Of a DNA stretch of 64,000 nt, positions 12,569-23,862 are shown one piece after another. Source of the DNA: Symbiodinium natans (lineage: Eukaryota > Sar > Dinophyceae > Suessiales > Symbiodiniaceae); assembly GCA_905221605.1 (NCBI GenBank), contig CAJNDS010001968.1, positions 663,422-727,421 on the forward strand, written 5' to 3'. A program made the position numbers and the translations under genes. The stretch's first letter is position 1; each line of letters begins with the position of its first letter. The notes below the pieces were generated by a model that saw nothing but the letters and a program-made list of their open reading frames with translations, was not told where the DNA came from and did not search any database.

Positions 12569-12974
12569 ATTTCTTACGATTTATTGGGTTTAAAGGGTGT
12601 ATAGGGTGTAGAGGGTGTGGGCGGTTCATTGTGTTTAGGGATTTGACAGTTTCTAGGTTTGCTCGGTCTCGAGGAGTTGAGAATCGAACAGTACTGATGT
12701 ATGATATATGTTTCTATTTTTCATCAAATTCCCGTTTATTTATATATCACCCAAGGGAATATTTAGTATATTGTGTTATTCAGGTTCTAAGGGGAGTATA
12801 GGTTTAGGGTTTAGCTCGTATGGGGGTTGCTAAAAAAGTGTGCTCCCTTCTGGAGTTGCTTTTGAATGCGTGCCTTTGCATTCAGGGAACCCCCCAACAG
12901 AGGCCATTGTGAAAACCTCCAATTTCGCCTGCTTCTTAGTTTTTTGCAGCTACATGTAGATTTAGACATGTAGC

Positions 12975-13150
12975 TTGGGATGTTCCGCCTTGTACTAACA
13001 GTCCTTAATAGGGAAATGTAGTACCACCTATTATGATCCCCATGAAGGACTGTTCGTAAACGGGGGAACATCCCAACATGTAGGTTTAGTACCACCTGCT
13101 ATGATCCCCACTAAGGACTGTTAGTAAAAGGGGGAACATCCCAACATGTA
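12975..13150. mobile_element. Family 3 foldback element plus duplicated right half
   Basis: A full copy (12975-13075) is followed by a second right half (13086-13146). Both end GGGGGAACATCCCAACATGTAG, and ACATGTAG also precedes the left end, so the flank was duplicated together with half the element. Confidence 0.75.
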
Positions 13151-13189
13151 GGTTTTGTTCATGTGCACCCACATAGGTGGTTGTCAAAA

Positions 13190-13264
13190 TTATGATCCCT
13201 TTTTGGATCCCTATTATAGTACGGCACCTAGTATTTAGGGTACCCCAAAAGGGATCATAATTTT
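13190..13264. repeat. Inverted repeat (TTATGATCCCTTTT ends)
   Basis: AAATTATGATCCCTTTTTGG and CCAAAAGGGATCATAATTTT form a foldback of about 75 bp; a possible further MITE family with one copy here. Confidence 0.6.
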
Positions 13265-14179
13265 GCCAGCCCCCCGCATAGCACTGCAATTGCTAATCAA
13301 ATCCGCAGAGCAACTGCCAGAAGCCACTTGTCCATCTAGGGTTTAGGGTTCAGGGTTGAGATTTTAGGGTTATTTCCCGTTTTGGGGTTTAGGTTCCCGT
13401 ATGAAACGCCTGTAAGGCAAAAAGGGTACCCTTTTTGTTCCTAGGTTACTCCTGGGGCGAATGTGCGCGTGCATGTCTATGCGCGCAGGCATGCGCGCAT
13501 AACAAATGCATTTGTATATGCCTAGCCATACAAGTTGCTCACGTGCTGCTTTGCCTGGTTCTGTATGACTGCGTTTACATCTTAAGAAGGTTACTTCATC
13601 TGATGCACCGGTGGCAACAACACCAGGATAGGTTCGTTTCAGGGAGCCTCTGTTGATATCTGCCAGCCTTTTCGCCCGGGGTCTTCACAACACCGCACCC
13701 TCCAGCTGCTTGCAACAGTTTGGGGTTTGCATGCTCTACGCGTGACGCCGGCTCCCTTTTGCGATGCAGTCCAGAGAAGACATGCCATCCTCTCATGAAT
13801 CCTCACTCCCCGAATGGAGCCCTACACCCTAAACCCTAACCCTAAACCCTAAACCCTACGCCTCACTCCACCGATTTGCACTCACCACGCGAATGCCACA
13901 AGCTCTTATTATGTACTGTAAACAAGGTTATATAGCAGCCCAACAAAGCAGCATCAGGCTGTCTTGGCAAACCCCTTAGGCTCCCAACATAGAACCTTGT
14001 AGATCATGGTCTTCGAACCCCCCAACAACGCCTATCATGTACAAAACACAACAAAAAACTAAACTTATTGCCATATAAGGGTCCGTAGGGAATTGTAGGG
14101 TATGGCCCCAGAAAGAGTATCAGATCCCCATCCCCAAAAACCCTACACCCGAAGCCCGAAACCCTAAACCCTCGAAGAA

Positions 14180-14288
14180 ATGGCTCGTGCCTTCTATGCG
14201 GCCCTTGTCGTTCTGTTGCCCACGCCTGTGGCGGCGGCAAGCCCTTTGCAGCAGGCTCGCCAGGCCCCTGGGCTCCGCACCCCACAAG
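14180..14288 (+). CDS. Signal-peptide-like first exon
   Basis: ATG 14180 opens MARAFYAALVVLLPTPVAAA, a short basic start, a hydrophobic core and an AxA-type cleavage site, followed by SPLQQARQAPGLRTP before a telomeric tract. It is a plausible first exon of a secreted or organelle-targeted protein. It may belong to the TPR series downstream, but the link is not shown. Confidence 0.4.
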
Positions 14289-14629
14289 GGTTTAGCGTTT
14301 AGGGTTTAGGGTTTAAGGTTCATGTGTGTGCCCTGAAGACCTACTACAAGCTGGATCTTGTTGTAATATAAATGGGCAGCTTGATTAAGTAAGGGTATAA
14401 CTATAGGTACCCTACTTATACTGTAACTTTACTTCTAAGTCTTAATTGCCTAATTCGAAGTACCTATGAACCTCCGCGTATACAGCCCTGAGCCCTCAAA
14501 GTGCAGTGCCGCGCAAACCCTGAACCCTCCAAACCCTTCTAGGGCTTAGGGTTTAGGGTTTAGGGTTTAGGTTTTAGGGTTTGGGGTTTAGGGTTTAGGG
14601 TAAAAAACCCCCCAAAAGCCCCAAACACC

Positions 14630-14728
14630 CTGCCGAAGACTACCAAGGACGTCCAAGAGAAGCCTTCCGACCCCGTGGGCTGGGAGAAGCTGGGCAGCCT
14701 GCTTCGGCTCGTGCCCCAGACTTCCGGA
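14630..14728 (+). CDS. TPR-like exon
   Basis: Reads LPKTTKDVQEKPSDPVGWEK then LGSLLRLVPQTSG. DPVGWEKLGSLLRL fits TPR helix A. It is bounded by telomeric tracts on both sides. Confidence 0.4.
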
Positions 14729-15230
14729 CTAGGGTTTAGGGTTTAGGGTTTAGGGTTTAGGGGTTAGGGTTTAGGGTTTCGGGTTTAGGGTTTAGGGTTT
14801 AGGGTTTAGGGTTTATGGTTTAGGGTTTAGGGTTTAGGGTGCGTTTGGTGTTTATGTATTTTGGACATGTGGGATTTGCAGGATTTTGGGTTTTGGGTTT
14901 AGGGCGTCGTGTAGGGTGTTTAGGTACTCAGGTAGTTGGGATTTGTAGGATTTTGGGTTTAGGGTTTAGGGCGTAGTAAAGGGTTTAGTGGGTTTCCGGG
15001 CTAATCATTTTCGGGGTTTAGGGTTTATAGAGTTTGGGGTTTAGGGTTTGGGGCCTTAGGCTGCTCAGCGCTAGGGGATTTTGGGGTTTAGGGTACTGGT
15101 TTAGGGTGTACTAGGGTTTTAGGGCTTCAGGCCCTCAGGCTTTAGCGTCTATACACTCCCCAAGCCCGAAACACCAGTATCATGAAGGGTTTGTAAGGGT
15201 TAAGGTTGATCGGGTTACGGGGGTGTAGCT

Positions 15231-15333
15231 TAAGAACCCAAAATCTACTTTTTGTAGGCATTTTTCATTAAAACCCCTTATCGGTTTCTTGGGCAACCTA
15301 CAAAAAGGCAGGTTTTGGGTTCTTACTTGCAGG
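15231..15333. mobile_element. Family 6 foldback element (TAAGAACCCAAAATCTAC ends)
   Basis: TTAAGAACCCAAAATCTACT and TTTTTGTAGG pair with CCTACAAAAAGGCAGGTTTT and GGGTTCTTAC. A relative lies at 20571-20650. Confidence 0.7.
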
Positions 15334-15374
15334 TGCACGGGTAATCCCTTCCTCCTAACATAAATGCACCCCTA

Positions 15375-15375
<1 letters not shown>

Positions 15376-15427
<52 letters not shown>
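15376..15427. repeat. (TA)n microsatellite
   Basis: About 25 TA units with one GTA interruption. Confidence 0.95.
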
Positions 15428-15429
<2 letters not shown>

Positions 15430-16175
15430 TATATGAGCAAAACCTCTGGCCCGAAAACTCGATCCGGCAGTCGCACCTTTTAATATCTCTACAGAAGTAG
15501 GGGGCGGGGGAAGCCTGAAACCTGTTGGGCCTAAAGCTTGAAACCTGCTCTATGACTGAGCCAGCAAGCTAGAAGGACGGGTTGTTTGTTCGAAAAAACG
15601 ATACGAACCCCCCCCCCCCCCCCCCATACGTAGGGCAATTCTGGTTAGAACCTTACTTAGGGTACACTCATATGACCCTACTTACAAGTACGCATGAACC
15701 TCCAAGTAAGGTCGGGCTTAGGGCAAAACATCATTGCGAGGCACATGACCGGGCTCCTGGGACGTTTCTTGCAAATCAGTAGGGTCTAGGGTTTAGGGTT
15801 TAGGGTTTAGGGTTTAGGGTTTAGGGTTACACCAGACTCAGGGTTCCCTTCCCTTCTTGAAGGCTTGGGGCTGATAGGGCCTGGGGCTTAGGGTTTCGGG
15901 TTTAGGGTTTGGGGTTTAGGGTTTAGGGTTTAGGGCTTAGGGCTTAGGGTAGGGTTTAGGGGTTTAGGGTTTCGGGTTTCGGGTTTCGGGCCCACTTCGC
16001 AGGGATGAATGCATTGACATCCTGGGCCTGAGGTGAAGGAGGTGTCTCAGTCGGTTGACCCTCGCACAAGGAATCAAGGCTAGCAGGCCCGAAGCCCCTA
16101 AACCCTAAACCCGAAACCCGAAACCCTAAACCCTAAACCCTAAACCTTAAACCCTACTCCCGGCGATAATTCCAC

Positions 16176-16275
16176 CAACGACCCCCAAGGCGCGACCGGC
16201 AGTGGAAGGAGGCGGAGCACAGCTTCCGCAAGGCGCTGGACCTGCGGGCGCCCAGCATCCAGGACCAACTTCGGT
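16176..16275 (+). CDS. TPR-like exon
   Basis: DRQWKEAEHSFRKALDLRAP is a classic TPR helix B with A-x3-F-x2-A-L spacing, followed by SIQDQLRFI. It starts after a CCCTAAA tract with no clear AG. Confidence 0.5.
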
Positions 16276-16409
16276 TTATAGAAATTGTATAGGGTTTGTG
16301 TCCGGGGTATTGACGAAACTTCAACCCGAATCCCAAAGCCCTGAAACCTGAACCCTAAACCCTGAGCGTAAACCCCCAACAACCCTAGTAACCATCATCA
16401 CCCTCATCA

Positions 16410-16497
16410 CCCAGCAAGCCCAAGAGGAGTCACTTTCCGGCTTGGGCACGGCGCTCTTTGAGCAGGAGCGTTTTGCGGAGGCTGGACTCTTCAGGGC
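16410..16497 (+). CDS. TPR-like exon
   Basis: ESLSGLGTALFEQERFAEAG then LFR matches one TPR unit (helix A G-x2-L-x3-G and helix B A-x2-F). Open frame upstream includes ITLITQQAQE. Confidence 0.55.
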
Positions 16498-16758
16498 TTG
16501 GGGGCAAGGAGTTGTAGGCTTAGGGTTTAGGGGGAGGGTTTAGGGTTTAGGGTTTAGGGTTTAGGGTTTAGGGTTTAGGGTTTAGGGTTTAGGGTTTAGG
16601 GTTTAGGGTTTAGGGTTTGGGATTTAGGGTTTAGGGTCTTGTGCATATCTCGCGTTGGCAGGTCTTCGACCTTGGGTTTCCGCGAACAGAAACCCTAACC
16701 TTCCCATCCCCATCCTCTCGAAGGGAAGGTTTTTCGCTTAGCAAAAGGGCTTCTAGGA

Positions 16759-16858
16759 TGCCCAGTAGTTCCATTATTCCCTTTTCGGGGGGTTTCGGTT
16801 CCCTTATAAACCCCTTTAAGCCAAAAAAGGGGCACCCTTTTTAAGCCTAGGTTACTGG
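16759..16858 (+). mobile_element. Family 2 MITE
   Basis: Left GCCCAGTAGTTCC, right CCTAGGTTACTGG; interior GGTTCCCTTATAAACCCC and GGGGCACCC. Confidence 0.6.
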
Positions 16859-16859
16859 A

Positions 16860-18218
16860 CAGCCTAGACTTAGTAGAGCCTCGTAAGGTAGAGGGTTTCG
16901 TAGAGGGCTGGTGCAGGTGCAGTAGAGGGTAGAGTCGAGGGTTGAATAGAGGGCTTTTCCGGCTTCAGTAGGGGCCTCAGTAGGCTTAGTAGGGCTTAGC
17001 AGGGCTTAGTAGAGTTTAAGACGGCTTCGCAAAGGGTTTGGTAGTAGAGGATTTAGCCAGGGTTTGGTAGAGGGTTTAGGAAAGGGTTGTGGAAGAGTTT
17101 AGCATGGTTAAGCAGGGTTTAGTGGAGTTTAATGAGGATGTAGTACATTCAGCAGAGGGTTTAGTAGAAGGTTAGTGAGGTTACCCGGAAGCCATTTTTG
17201 CGTCAGGTCGTTGGGTTGGGGTTTCTCTGTCGAGTCATTTATGTGAATCACAGAAGGGGGGAAGGGGTACCCCAAGCGCCAGCAGTAGAGGTGCAGCTTA
17301 ATTGCGCTTAATTACACAGCTCTTTCGGCTTGCGTAGTAGCTCCAAGCGATGGTGTGAATAGCTGCGGGATGTAGTCCTGGGTCCAGGCGTGGTAGAAAA
17401 GGGTGGGTACGGCGTAAGCGGGGCTGGGTGGATTTTATGCTTTAGGACTCAGGGGGCTTTGGGGGGTTCAGGGCTTCGGGTTGTGGGGTTCCATAAATCC
17501 TCGCCCTAAGCCCGCAACCCGAAATGAACCGCCCTGTAACCCCTAAACGTTTATAACAGAGCTGTGCCCGAAGCCCTTCGCACCCCTAAACACAGATGGC
17601 ATCCCCGGGAGCAGCCCATATTGCCGGGGTTCATCTGAGGCTTATTAGGGTTTTGGGAACTTTTTTGTTTGTATGGTTTAGTGCTTTGGGTTTAGGCTTT
17701 CTGGGTTTTCGGAGGGTTTAGGGTTAAACTCCTACACACGCTTGTGGGTTCAAGCGTAAGAGGTTGTGGGTTCGTAGGCTCGGGACTTGGATTTTTGGGC
17801 TTATAGGGTATAGGGGCATGTTTTCTGGTTTATAGGACTTGTAGGGTTTGCTTGTATAGCTTACAGGTTCAGAGACTTTAAACCCTAAACCCTCAACCTT
17901 TTGCGTTTAGAGGGTTCGGAGGTGGATTCGGGGTTCACTTCGTAGTTCAGGTTTGCGGGATTTCAGGGTTTCAGTTCGGGCTGACTTAGCTGTTCGGGCT
18001 GTAGTTGTTAGCGCTGGGGGGTTCTGGTTTTCGGGTTAAGCCCGGCACCCTACAGTTTAGGGTGTAGGGTTTAGGGTTTAGGGTTTAGGGTTTAGGGTTT
18101 AGGGTTTAGGGTTTAATTAGGGGTTAGGGTATGGTGCTTTGTGCTTAGGGTATAGGGTTTAGGGTTAAGGGTTTGGGGCTAAACTAGGAGGGGGTGATCT
18201 GGAAACCGTGCCACACAG
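16860..18218. other. Region of degenerate GTAGAGGGTTTAG repeats
   Basis: 16870-17190 consists of diverged GTAGAGGGTTTAGTAG-like units, apparently telomeric derivatives. 17200-18050 has no recognisable gene; 18055-18115 is a pure TTTAGGG array. Confidence 0.5.
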
Positions 18219-18269
18219 GCGATAGCGCACTTTCGCGCCGCGGTGGTGCTGTCTCCGGAGCGACCACAG
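18219..18269 (+). CDS. TPR-like microexon, 17 codons
   Basis: AIAHFRAAVVLSPERPQ is a TPR helix B with the closing Pro. It is bounded by a CACAG acceptor and a CAG/GTCGGA donor, both canonical, and has a length divisible by three. Confidence 0.6.
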
Positions 18270-19408
18270 GTCGGATGTGCGGGGGTTTTGGGAGTTTGGT
18301 GGGTTTTGGTTTCAGGGGTTTAGGGTTTAGGGTTTAGGGTTTAGGGTTTAGGGTTTAGGGTTTAGGGTTAGGGTTTAGGGCTCTTAGTTTAGGGTTTACT
18401 TTGGGTTTTCGGGTTTGGGGTTTAGGGTTTTGGCCTAGGGTTCTGGAGTTTTGCGGGTTGTTCATGATGCAAGAAGCCCAGTTTTGCAGGTTGCGCAAGG
18501 AGACTTTGTTATTCCTAGGTTACTCTTGTGTCCAGACTCTTTGTTGTCTCCTTGTTGGGATGCGCACTTCCAAGGGTTTGTAACAGCCAGGCATTTAAAG
18601 CAACACTTTCCGCAGGCTTAGAGTCTTAGAGGTGTTCTACATCATCTAAACCCTAAACCCTAACCCCTAAACCCTAAACCCTAAATCCTAAACCCTAAGC
18701 CCTGAACCCTAAACCTAAACCCTAAACCCTAAACCCTAAATCTTGATCTTTCTCGTCAGCTGTGTTGTGTTTGGGACCCCAAAAAAGTCCCACCAAGCCC
18801 ATTGCCGTGGATCGCCGCCCTGAAGTTTAGGGTTTAGGGTTTAGGGTTTAGGGCTTAGGGCTTAGGGTTTAGGGTTTAGGGACCCTGAATTCTACTTGGA
18901 GGTTCAGGGGTACCTGCGAGTAGGGCCATAAGAAGCTTAGAGGTTTATTCAGGGTACTCAGAACTCTATTTGTGGGTACCAGTGTGGGTACCGATGATTC
19001 GCCGATGATCCTTCAACTAAACCGTGAACCCCAGAGGCTATTCCTCGCAAGGTCTTCTTTAGTGCTCTTGAGAATATTGTTTAGTGTTTAAGGCCAAGGG
19101 CCTGCAAAAGTTGACTTTAGTAATTTCAAAGGAGTTCCGAGCTCCGTGAAGGTAGGACCCAGACTTGGCCCTTCTTCCCTTTTGTTTTTCAGTAGGGTTT
19201 AGGGTTTAGGGTTTAGGATTTAGGGTTTAGGGTTTAGGGTTTAGGGTTTAGAGTTATCAGAGGGGGGCAGTTTGGTTTCCGGTAAACCGTTTAGGAAGCC
19301 CCTTTTGAAGCCAAGAGGGTGCCCGCTTGTGGTTTCCACGTTGCTCTGGGCACCTGACCCCCAAAGCTCTTAGGGTTTAGGGTTTAGGGTTTAGGGTTTC
19401 GGGCTCAG

Positions 19409-19488
19409 GTTCATGAGAACTTGGCGTTGGCGCTGGAGGAGGATGGACAGCTGGAAGAGGCGATTCAGAGCCTACGTGGCCGGGACGC
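19409..19488 (+). CDS. TPR-like exon
   Basis: After CTCAG the frame reads VHENLALALEEDGQLEEAIQ then SLRGRDA, a near-complete TPR unit. A telomere-derived tract follows directly. Confidence 0.6.
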
Positions 19489-20286
19489 GGGTTTAGGTTG
19501 GTGGGTTGGTTTTAGGGTTTGGGGTTTAGGGTTTAGGGTTTAGGATTTTCTGTTTTTGTTTTTATTGTTTGTTTTTTTCGGGTTAGGGCTGGTGAGACAA
19601 ACCACTCCCAAGCACATCAAGGCGGGGGGGAGCGGGTGGGGTTTGGGGCTTAAGGTGTAACAATAGTGTTTAGGCGCCGTTGCCATTTTGATGTTGGGGG
19701 GGGGGGGGGGGGGGGGGGGGGGGCTGGGTGAACCAAACCTGGAACCCTAAACCCCAAACCCTAAATTCTAAACCCTAAACCCTAAACCCTAGACTCCAAG
19801 CCAGATAGCACTCGGTTGAAAGGGGTGCTGCGCTGGATGGCGGCGGGGAAATAAGGCATGCCGCTATTCTATGAGCCTTTGACAGTTATGGGGCAAAAGA
19901 TCTGGGCCAATTCCAGGTGGGTAGCTTCCGCCACATATCCCCTTATGCAACTCACAAATGCCCTCGAGTTCCCTGACCCTAAACCCGACACCCTACACCC
20001 CTTTTCTAAGCCTTCTATAAGATAAATCACGAGGGAACTATCTTTCCTTTCCCCCACCCGACCCCCGCCTCCCGAATGAAGCCGTGTCATCGTACTTTAC
20101 AGCCAAGCCTCAGATGAAGCAACTCGGCACCCTCACTTGGGGCATTTTGAGGTTTGGGGTTTGGGGTTTAGGGTTTAGGGTTTGGGGTTTGGGGTTGGGG
20201 GTTGGGGGTTTGGGGTGGGGTGTTTTGGCTTTGGGGTTTTGGCATCCCCTTCTGGGTGGCTCTGAAATGGAGGTGGCCGATGACGG

Positions 20287-20384
20287 CGTTCACAGGGTGG
20301 TCATCTCACCAAATTTCAGTACGAGAGAGGAACCCTAAACCGTTCACAGGGTGGTCATCTCACCAAATTTCAGTACGAGAGAGG
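20287..20384 (+). repeat. 44-bp direct repeat separated by telomeric bases
   Basis: Two identical 44-bp copies (20287-20330, 20341-20384) are separated by AACCCTAAAC and followed by a longer CCCTAAA tract. Confidence 0.9.
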
Positions 20385-20887
20385 CACCCTAAACCCTACA
20401 CCCTAAACCCTAAACCCTAAAGCCCTACACCTTAAACCCTAAATCCTAAACTCTAAACCCCAACCCCCAAAAGCCCCATTTGCTCGCAGCCCAGGCAGGT
20501 CGCTGACACTTGCGCCGCGCAACGTCAAGGCTCTGACGGGGCGGGGGTGAGGGCTGTAGGGTTTACTTTAAGAGTTTACCTTAAGAACCCCAAGCCTGCG
20601 TTTTTGTAGGTTACCCAAGACCAGAGAAAAAAGTTGGGGATTCAAGGTTGTGGGGCCCAAACCCACAACCCCAACTCCTACACCCCATCCCCGTACATCA
20701 GCCTCGCGCTGACAGACATTGCAACCTACACAAACAAAGGACCCGGAGCTGCAACAACTCTAGACCCGAATAAGACCCTGAACCCCTGAGGGTTTAGGGT
20801 TTAGGATTTAGGGTTTAGGGTTTAGGGTTTCTGACTCCCTAAACCGTATACCCTAAAGCCTCAAGCGGACCTTCAGCCTTAAACCCT

Positions 20888-20975
20888 GAACGCTCCAAGG
20901 CTGTTCAAGGCTTTTACCTCCTTCAGAAGCCCGAGACCTATTCCAAGGAGTACATAGCCATTCGGTCCCTTACGG
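20888..20975 (+). CDS. Exon-like island, unknown
   Basis: Reads KAVQGFYLLQKPETYSKEYI then AIRSLTEGR; protein-like, helical. Its relation to the TPR series is unclear. Confidence 0.3.
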
Positions 20976-21544
20976 AGGGGAGATGGGCCCTGGGCATATT
21001 TTTTATATCTTCCCTTATTGGGTTTAAGAGTATCCTGTTCAGGAATAGTCTTTTAGAGGGTTTTATGGGCCATCCTAGAAGAGGAGGCGAGAAGCAGAGA
21101 CTCTTCTGAGCCTCAGAGTCTGGGACGCTTCATAAGCCCGACATCCTGCACTTCGGACCCTGCAAGCCCAATGGAAATGGCACCAGCAAAAGGCCACAGT
21201 TCTAAGATAATGTATATGTCAACATACGCACCTGTAAAAGGCCACTCAGGATGTAGGTTTGAGGGGGTTTAGGGTCTAGGGTTTAGGGCTTGGGGTTTAG
21301 GGTTTAGGAAGTGTTGAGAGCTTATGGAGTTTCATGGGCTTCTTTTCATGCGGCTTCCATGGGGTTCATGGCTCATAGAAATTCGATCGAGGGTTGATGA
21401 CTTAGTGTCCTCAGTTTTTTTTTTGGAGGGGGGGGGGGGTAAGGTCTAGGGTTTGAGGTTAGACCTAAAACCCTCAAACCTAAACCCTAAACCCTAAACC
21501 CCAAACCCCAAACCCCAAAAAGCCTTTGAATCAACGCCGCGCAG

Positions 21545-21640
21545 GCCAGGAACTTCCTCGGCGAGCTGCTGACTCAGGCCACTCGCTTCAGGGAGGCAGA
21601 GGAGACATTCAGGCCGGGACTGGTTTTCCATGATGGTGTA
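21545..21640 (+). CDS. TPR-like exon
   Basis: NFLGELLTQATRFREAEETF then RPGLVFHDG fits a TPR unit. It is followed by the longest telomeric array of the window. Confidence 0.6.
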
Positions 21641-21868
21641 GGGGTTTAGGGTTTAGGGTTTAGGGTTTAGGGTTTAGGGTTTAGGGTTTAGGGTTTAGGG
21701 TTTAGGGTTTAGGGTTTAGGGTTTAGGGTTTAGAACTTAGGGTTTTGGGTTTAGGGTTAGGGTTTAGGGTTTAGGGTTTAGGGTTTAGGGTTTAGGGTTT
21801 AGGGTTTAGGGTTTAGGGTTTAGGGTTTAGGGTTTAGGGTTTAGGGTTTAGGGTTTAGGGTTTAGGGA
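21641..21868 (+). repeat. Interstitial telomeric array (TTTAGGG), longest
   Basis: Over 30 heptamers with a short interruption near 21731-21762. It follows a TPR-like exon directly. Confidence 0.95.
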
Positions 21869-22806
21869 AAAAAGGTACCTGTTTTCGGCGTAGTATGCTT
21901 TAAGCCCTATAGCTAACCCCAAAAGAACCCACCTTGGAACCCTAAACCCAAAACCCCACCCCCTAAACCCTAAAACCTAAACCCTAAACCATAAACCCTA
22001 AACGGCCCTAAACCCTAAACCCTAAGCCTTCAGGCAGGGACAGGCCGGCCTTCAGATCCTGCTGTAGCCAAATTCCCTTGAAGTTCCAAGCCCTGAACGC
22101 GATAATGTTGGACTCGCTTTAGTGCGCAGGGGCCCCCCCCCCCCCCCCCGCCCCCCAAACAATTTTGGGGTTTTCGGGGATCCTTAATAATGTGGGATGG
22201 GGCTGGGACGGGGGCTGGGGGTAGGGCGGAAGCCTTGAAGCTTGAGGGTCTAAGCTTTCCAGGCTTTGTAGCTCCACGGTCGCCGGGGCTCCGCATTAAT
22301 GCGGACCACCGAAACAACTTGTTAAAGCGAATCAGGGCAGCTCGTGGGCTACTCCCTTGGAAAATTGTTTGGGGGCCTGTTTCGTAATGAAATTTTACAA
22401 GGAATTTAAATAAGGCTGGACACCAAAAAAATCCGGAGTTTCTTATTCAAAACTTGTTTTTTTGTTTTTGGCTCCCCGGCCCCCCCCTTCAACCCCAGCC
22501 GGGACAACATCGCATAATTGTGAACCACCCTAAACAATGGGGGGTTCTGTATAAGCGGATCGGAAAATCGCATAATAGTGGTCCCATCCACTAAAGCCAG
22601 TCCAACATTACCCTGACACCTACCCTAAACACTATATGTCCCAACCCCTACAGGGTTTAGGGTTTAGGGTTAAGGATTGACGGTTTAGGGTTTAGGGTTA
22701 AGGGTTGAGGGTTTAGGGTTTAGGGGCTTACCTAACTCCTATACCCTGCACATTGCTCCCCAATAAGCTAGGCCCTAGGCTCAAGGCCTTCTCGAGAGAT
22801 CCCCCA

Positions 22807-22962
22807 CTTGGAGGTTCATGGGAACTTATAAGTAGGGTTATCAGTAGGGTAACGAGCGTTACAACTTTACTTAGGGTACTGCACTTTGAACCCTACTTAC
22901 AAGTACCCCTAAACCCGAAACCCCTACTTACGAGTACCCATGAGCCTTCAAGCGCAGCTCTA
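22807..22962. mobile_element. Family 5 inverted-repeat element (CTTGGAGGTTCATGGG ends)
   Basis: ACTTGGAGGTTCATGGGAAC at the left and TACCCATGAGCCTTCAAGC at the right, with AAGTAGGGTTA repeats inside. Relatives are at 52360-52440, 29637-29675, 18893-18935, 15645-15712 and 14383-14475. Confidence 0.65.
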
Positions 22963-23137
22963 GCTTGCATTAGCTGCTAGCTTCCGCCCAAGGGCCTTCG
23001 GTGGCAGGGCCTGTGGGTCATCAAGAAATCTTAGAGCCTTAGGGGTTTTACTAGGGTTTGGGGTTTCGAGTTTTGGGTTTAGGGTGGCTGTTTGTTGCGT
23101 ATCACACTGCAATCCCAAACCCCAAGTCTAAGGAAAG

Positions 23138-23242
23138 TTACATGGTCCCTTTTAAAATTTGTCCCTTACCTTCTTGAAAGGGTTCCTTGTGTTTTATAGG
23201 CCCCAATGAAGGGCCCATACTCACGGAACCATGTAACGACCC
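23138..23242. mobile_element. Family 7 foldback element (ACATGGTCCC ends)
   Basis: TACATGGTCCCTTTTAAAAT pairs with the GGAACCATGTAACG end; the interior has CTTACCTTCTTGAAAGGG and GGGCCCATAC. Relatives are at 7422-7570 and 24765-24870. Confidence 0.6.
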
Positions 23243-23450
23243 TCAGATCACCCCTGGTCCTTAGCATGGAATGAGGGTGTTTAGGATAGAGTTTAGGGTT
23301 TAGGGTTTAGGGTTAGAGTATATAATGTAGGTACCTCATTACCTCATTCCCTACTAAGAAAACCAGCCGGGCTTAAGCGCCTGCAGTGTCAAGGGAGTCT
23401 CTGGCCATCGATCCCAACCGGGCAGAAACGAATCGCCAGATGGGCGACTT

Positions 23451-23806
23451 GGTAGACCCGGTGGTACCCTTTTACCCTTTTTTTTTGGTTTAGGGTTTAG
23501 GGTTTAGGGTTTAGGGTTTAGGGTTTAGGGTTTAGGGTTTAGGGTTTAGGGTTTAGGGTTTAGAGGGTTTAGGGTTTAGAGGGTTTAGGGTTTAGAGGGT
23601 TTAGGGTTTAGAGGGTTTAGGGTTTAGAGGGTTTAGGGTATAGAGGGTTTAGGCTTTAGAGGGTTTAGGGTTTAGGGGGTTTAGGGTTTAGGGGGTTTAG
23701 GGTTTAGGGTTTAGGGTTTAGGGTTTAGGGTTTAGGGTTTAGGGTTATACAGTACGTAGCCAACCCAAAAAGGGTGCCCTTATTGTAATCTGGTTACTGG
23801 GCTGCT
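23451..23806 (+). mobile_element. Family 1 MITE interrupted by a telomeric tract
   Basis: GGTAGACCCGGTGGTACCC at the left and CAACCCAAAAAGGGTGCCC...CTGGTTACTGGGCTGC at the right match the 9.3-kb copy. A telomeric block (about 23492-23750, with GGGTTTAGA variants) is inserted in the middle. A TPR-like exon starts directly after it. Confidence 0.7.
23492..23750 (+). repeat. Telomeric array with TTTAGAGGG higher-order variants
   Basis: Pure heptamers flank a block in which TTTAGGG alternates with TTTAGAGGG, giving a 16-bp higher-order unit repeated about six times, later TTTAGGGGG. It lies inside a family 1 MITE. Confidence 0.9.
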
Positions 23807-23809
23807 CAG

Positions 23810-23862
23810 GCGACGCGCTGCTCCTGCGCCAGGCCTACGAAGAGGCGCGGGCTGCTTGTGTT
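23810..23862 (+). CDS. TPR-like exon
   Basis: GDALLLRQAYEEARAAC follows CTCAG at the right end of a family 1 MITE, in the same position relative to the MITE end as the second ankyrin exon at 9.4 kb. Confidence 0.45.

Larger units (their letters stand above)
10587..14179. other. Repeat-rich intergenic region
   Basis: Contains five full family 3 foldbacks or half copies, family 2 fragments, short telomeric tracts, and an AT-rich stretch at 12690-12790. A telomere-free stretch at 13460-13800 is open in short frames only. No gene can be supported. Confidence 0.5.
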
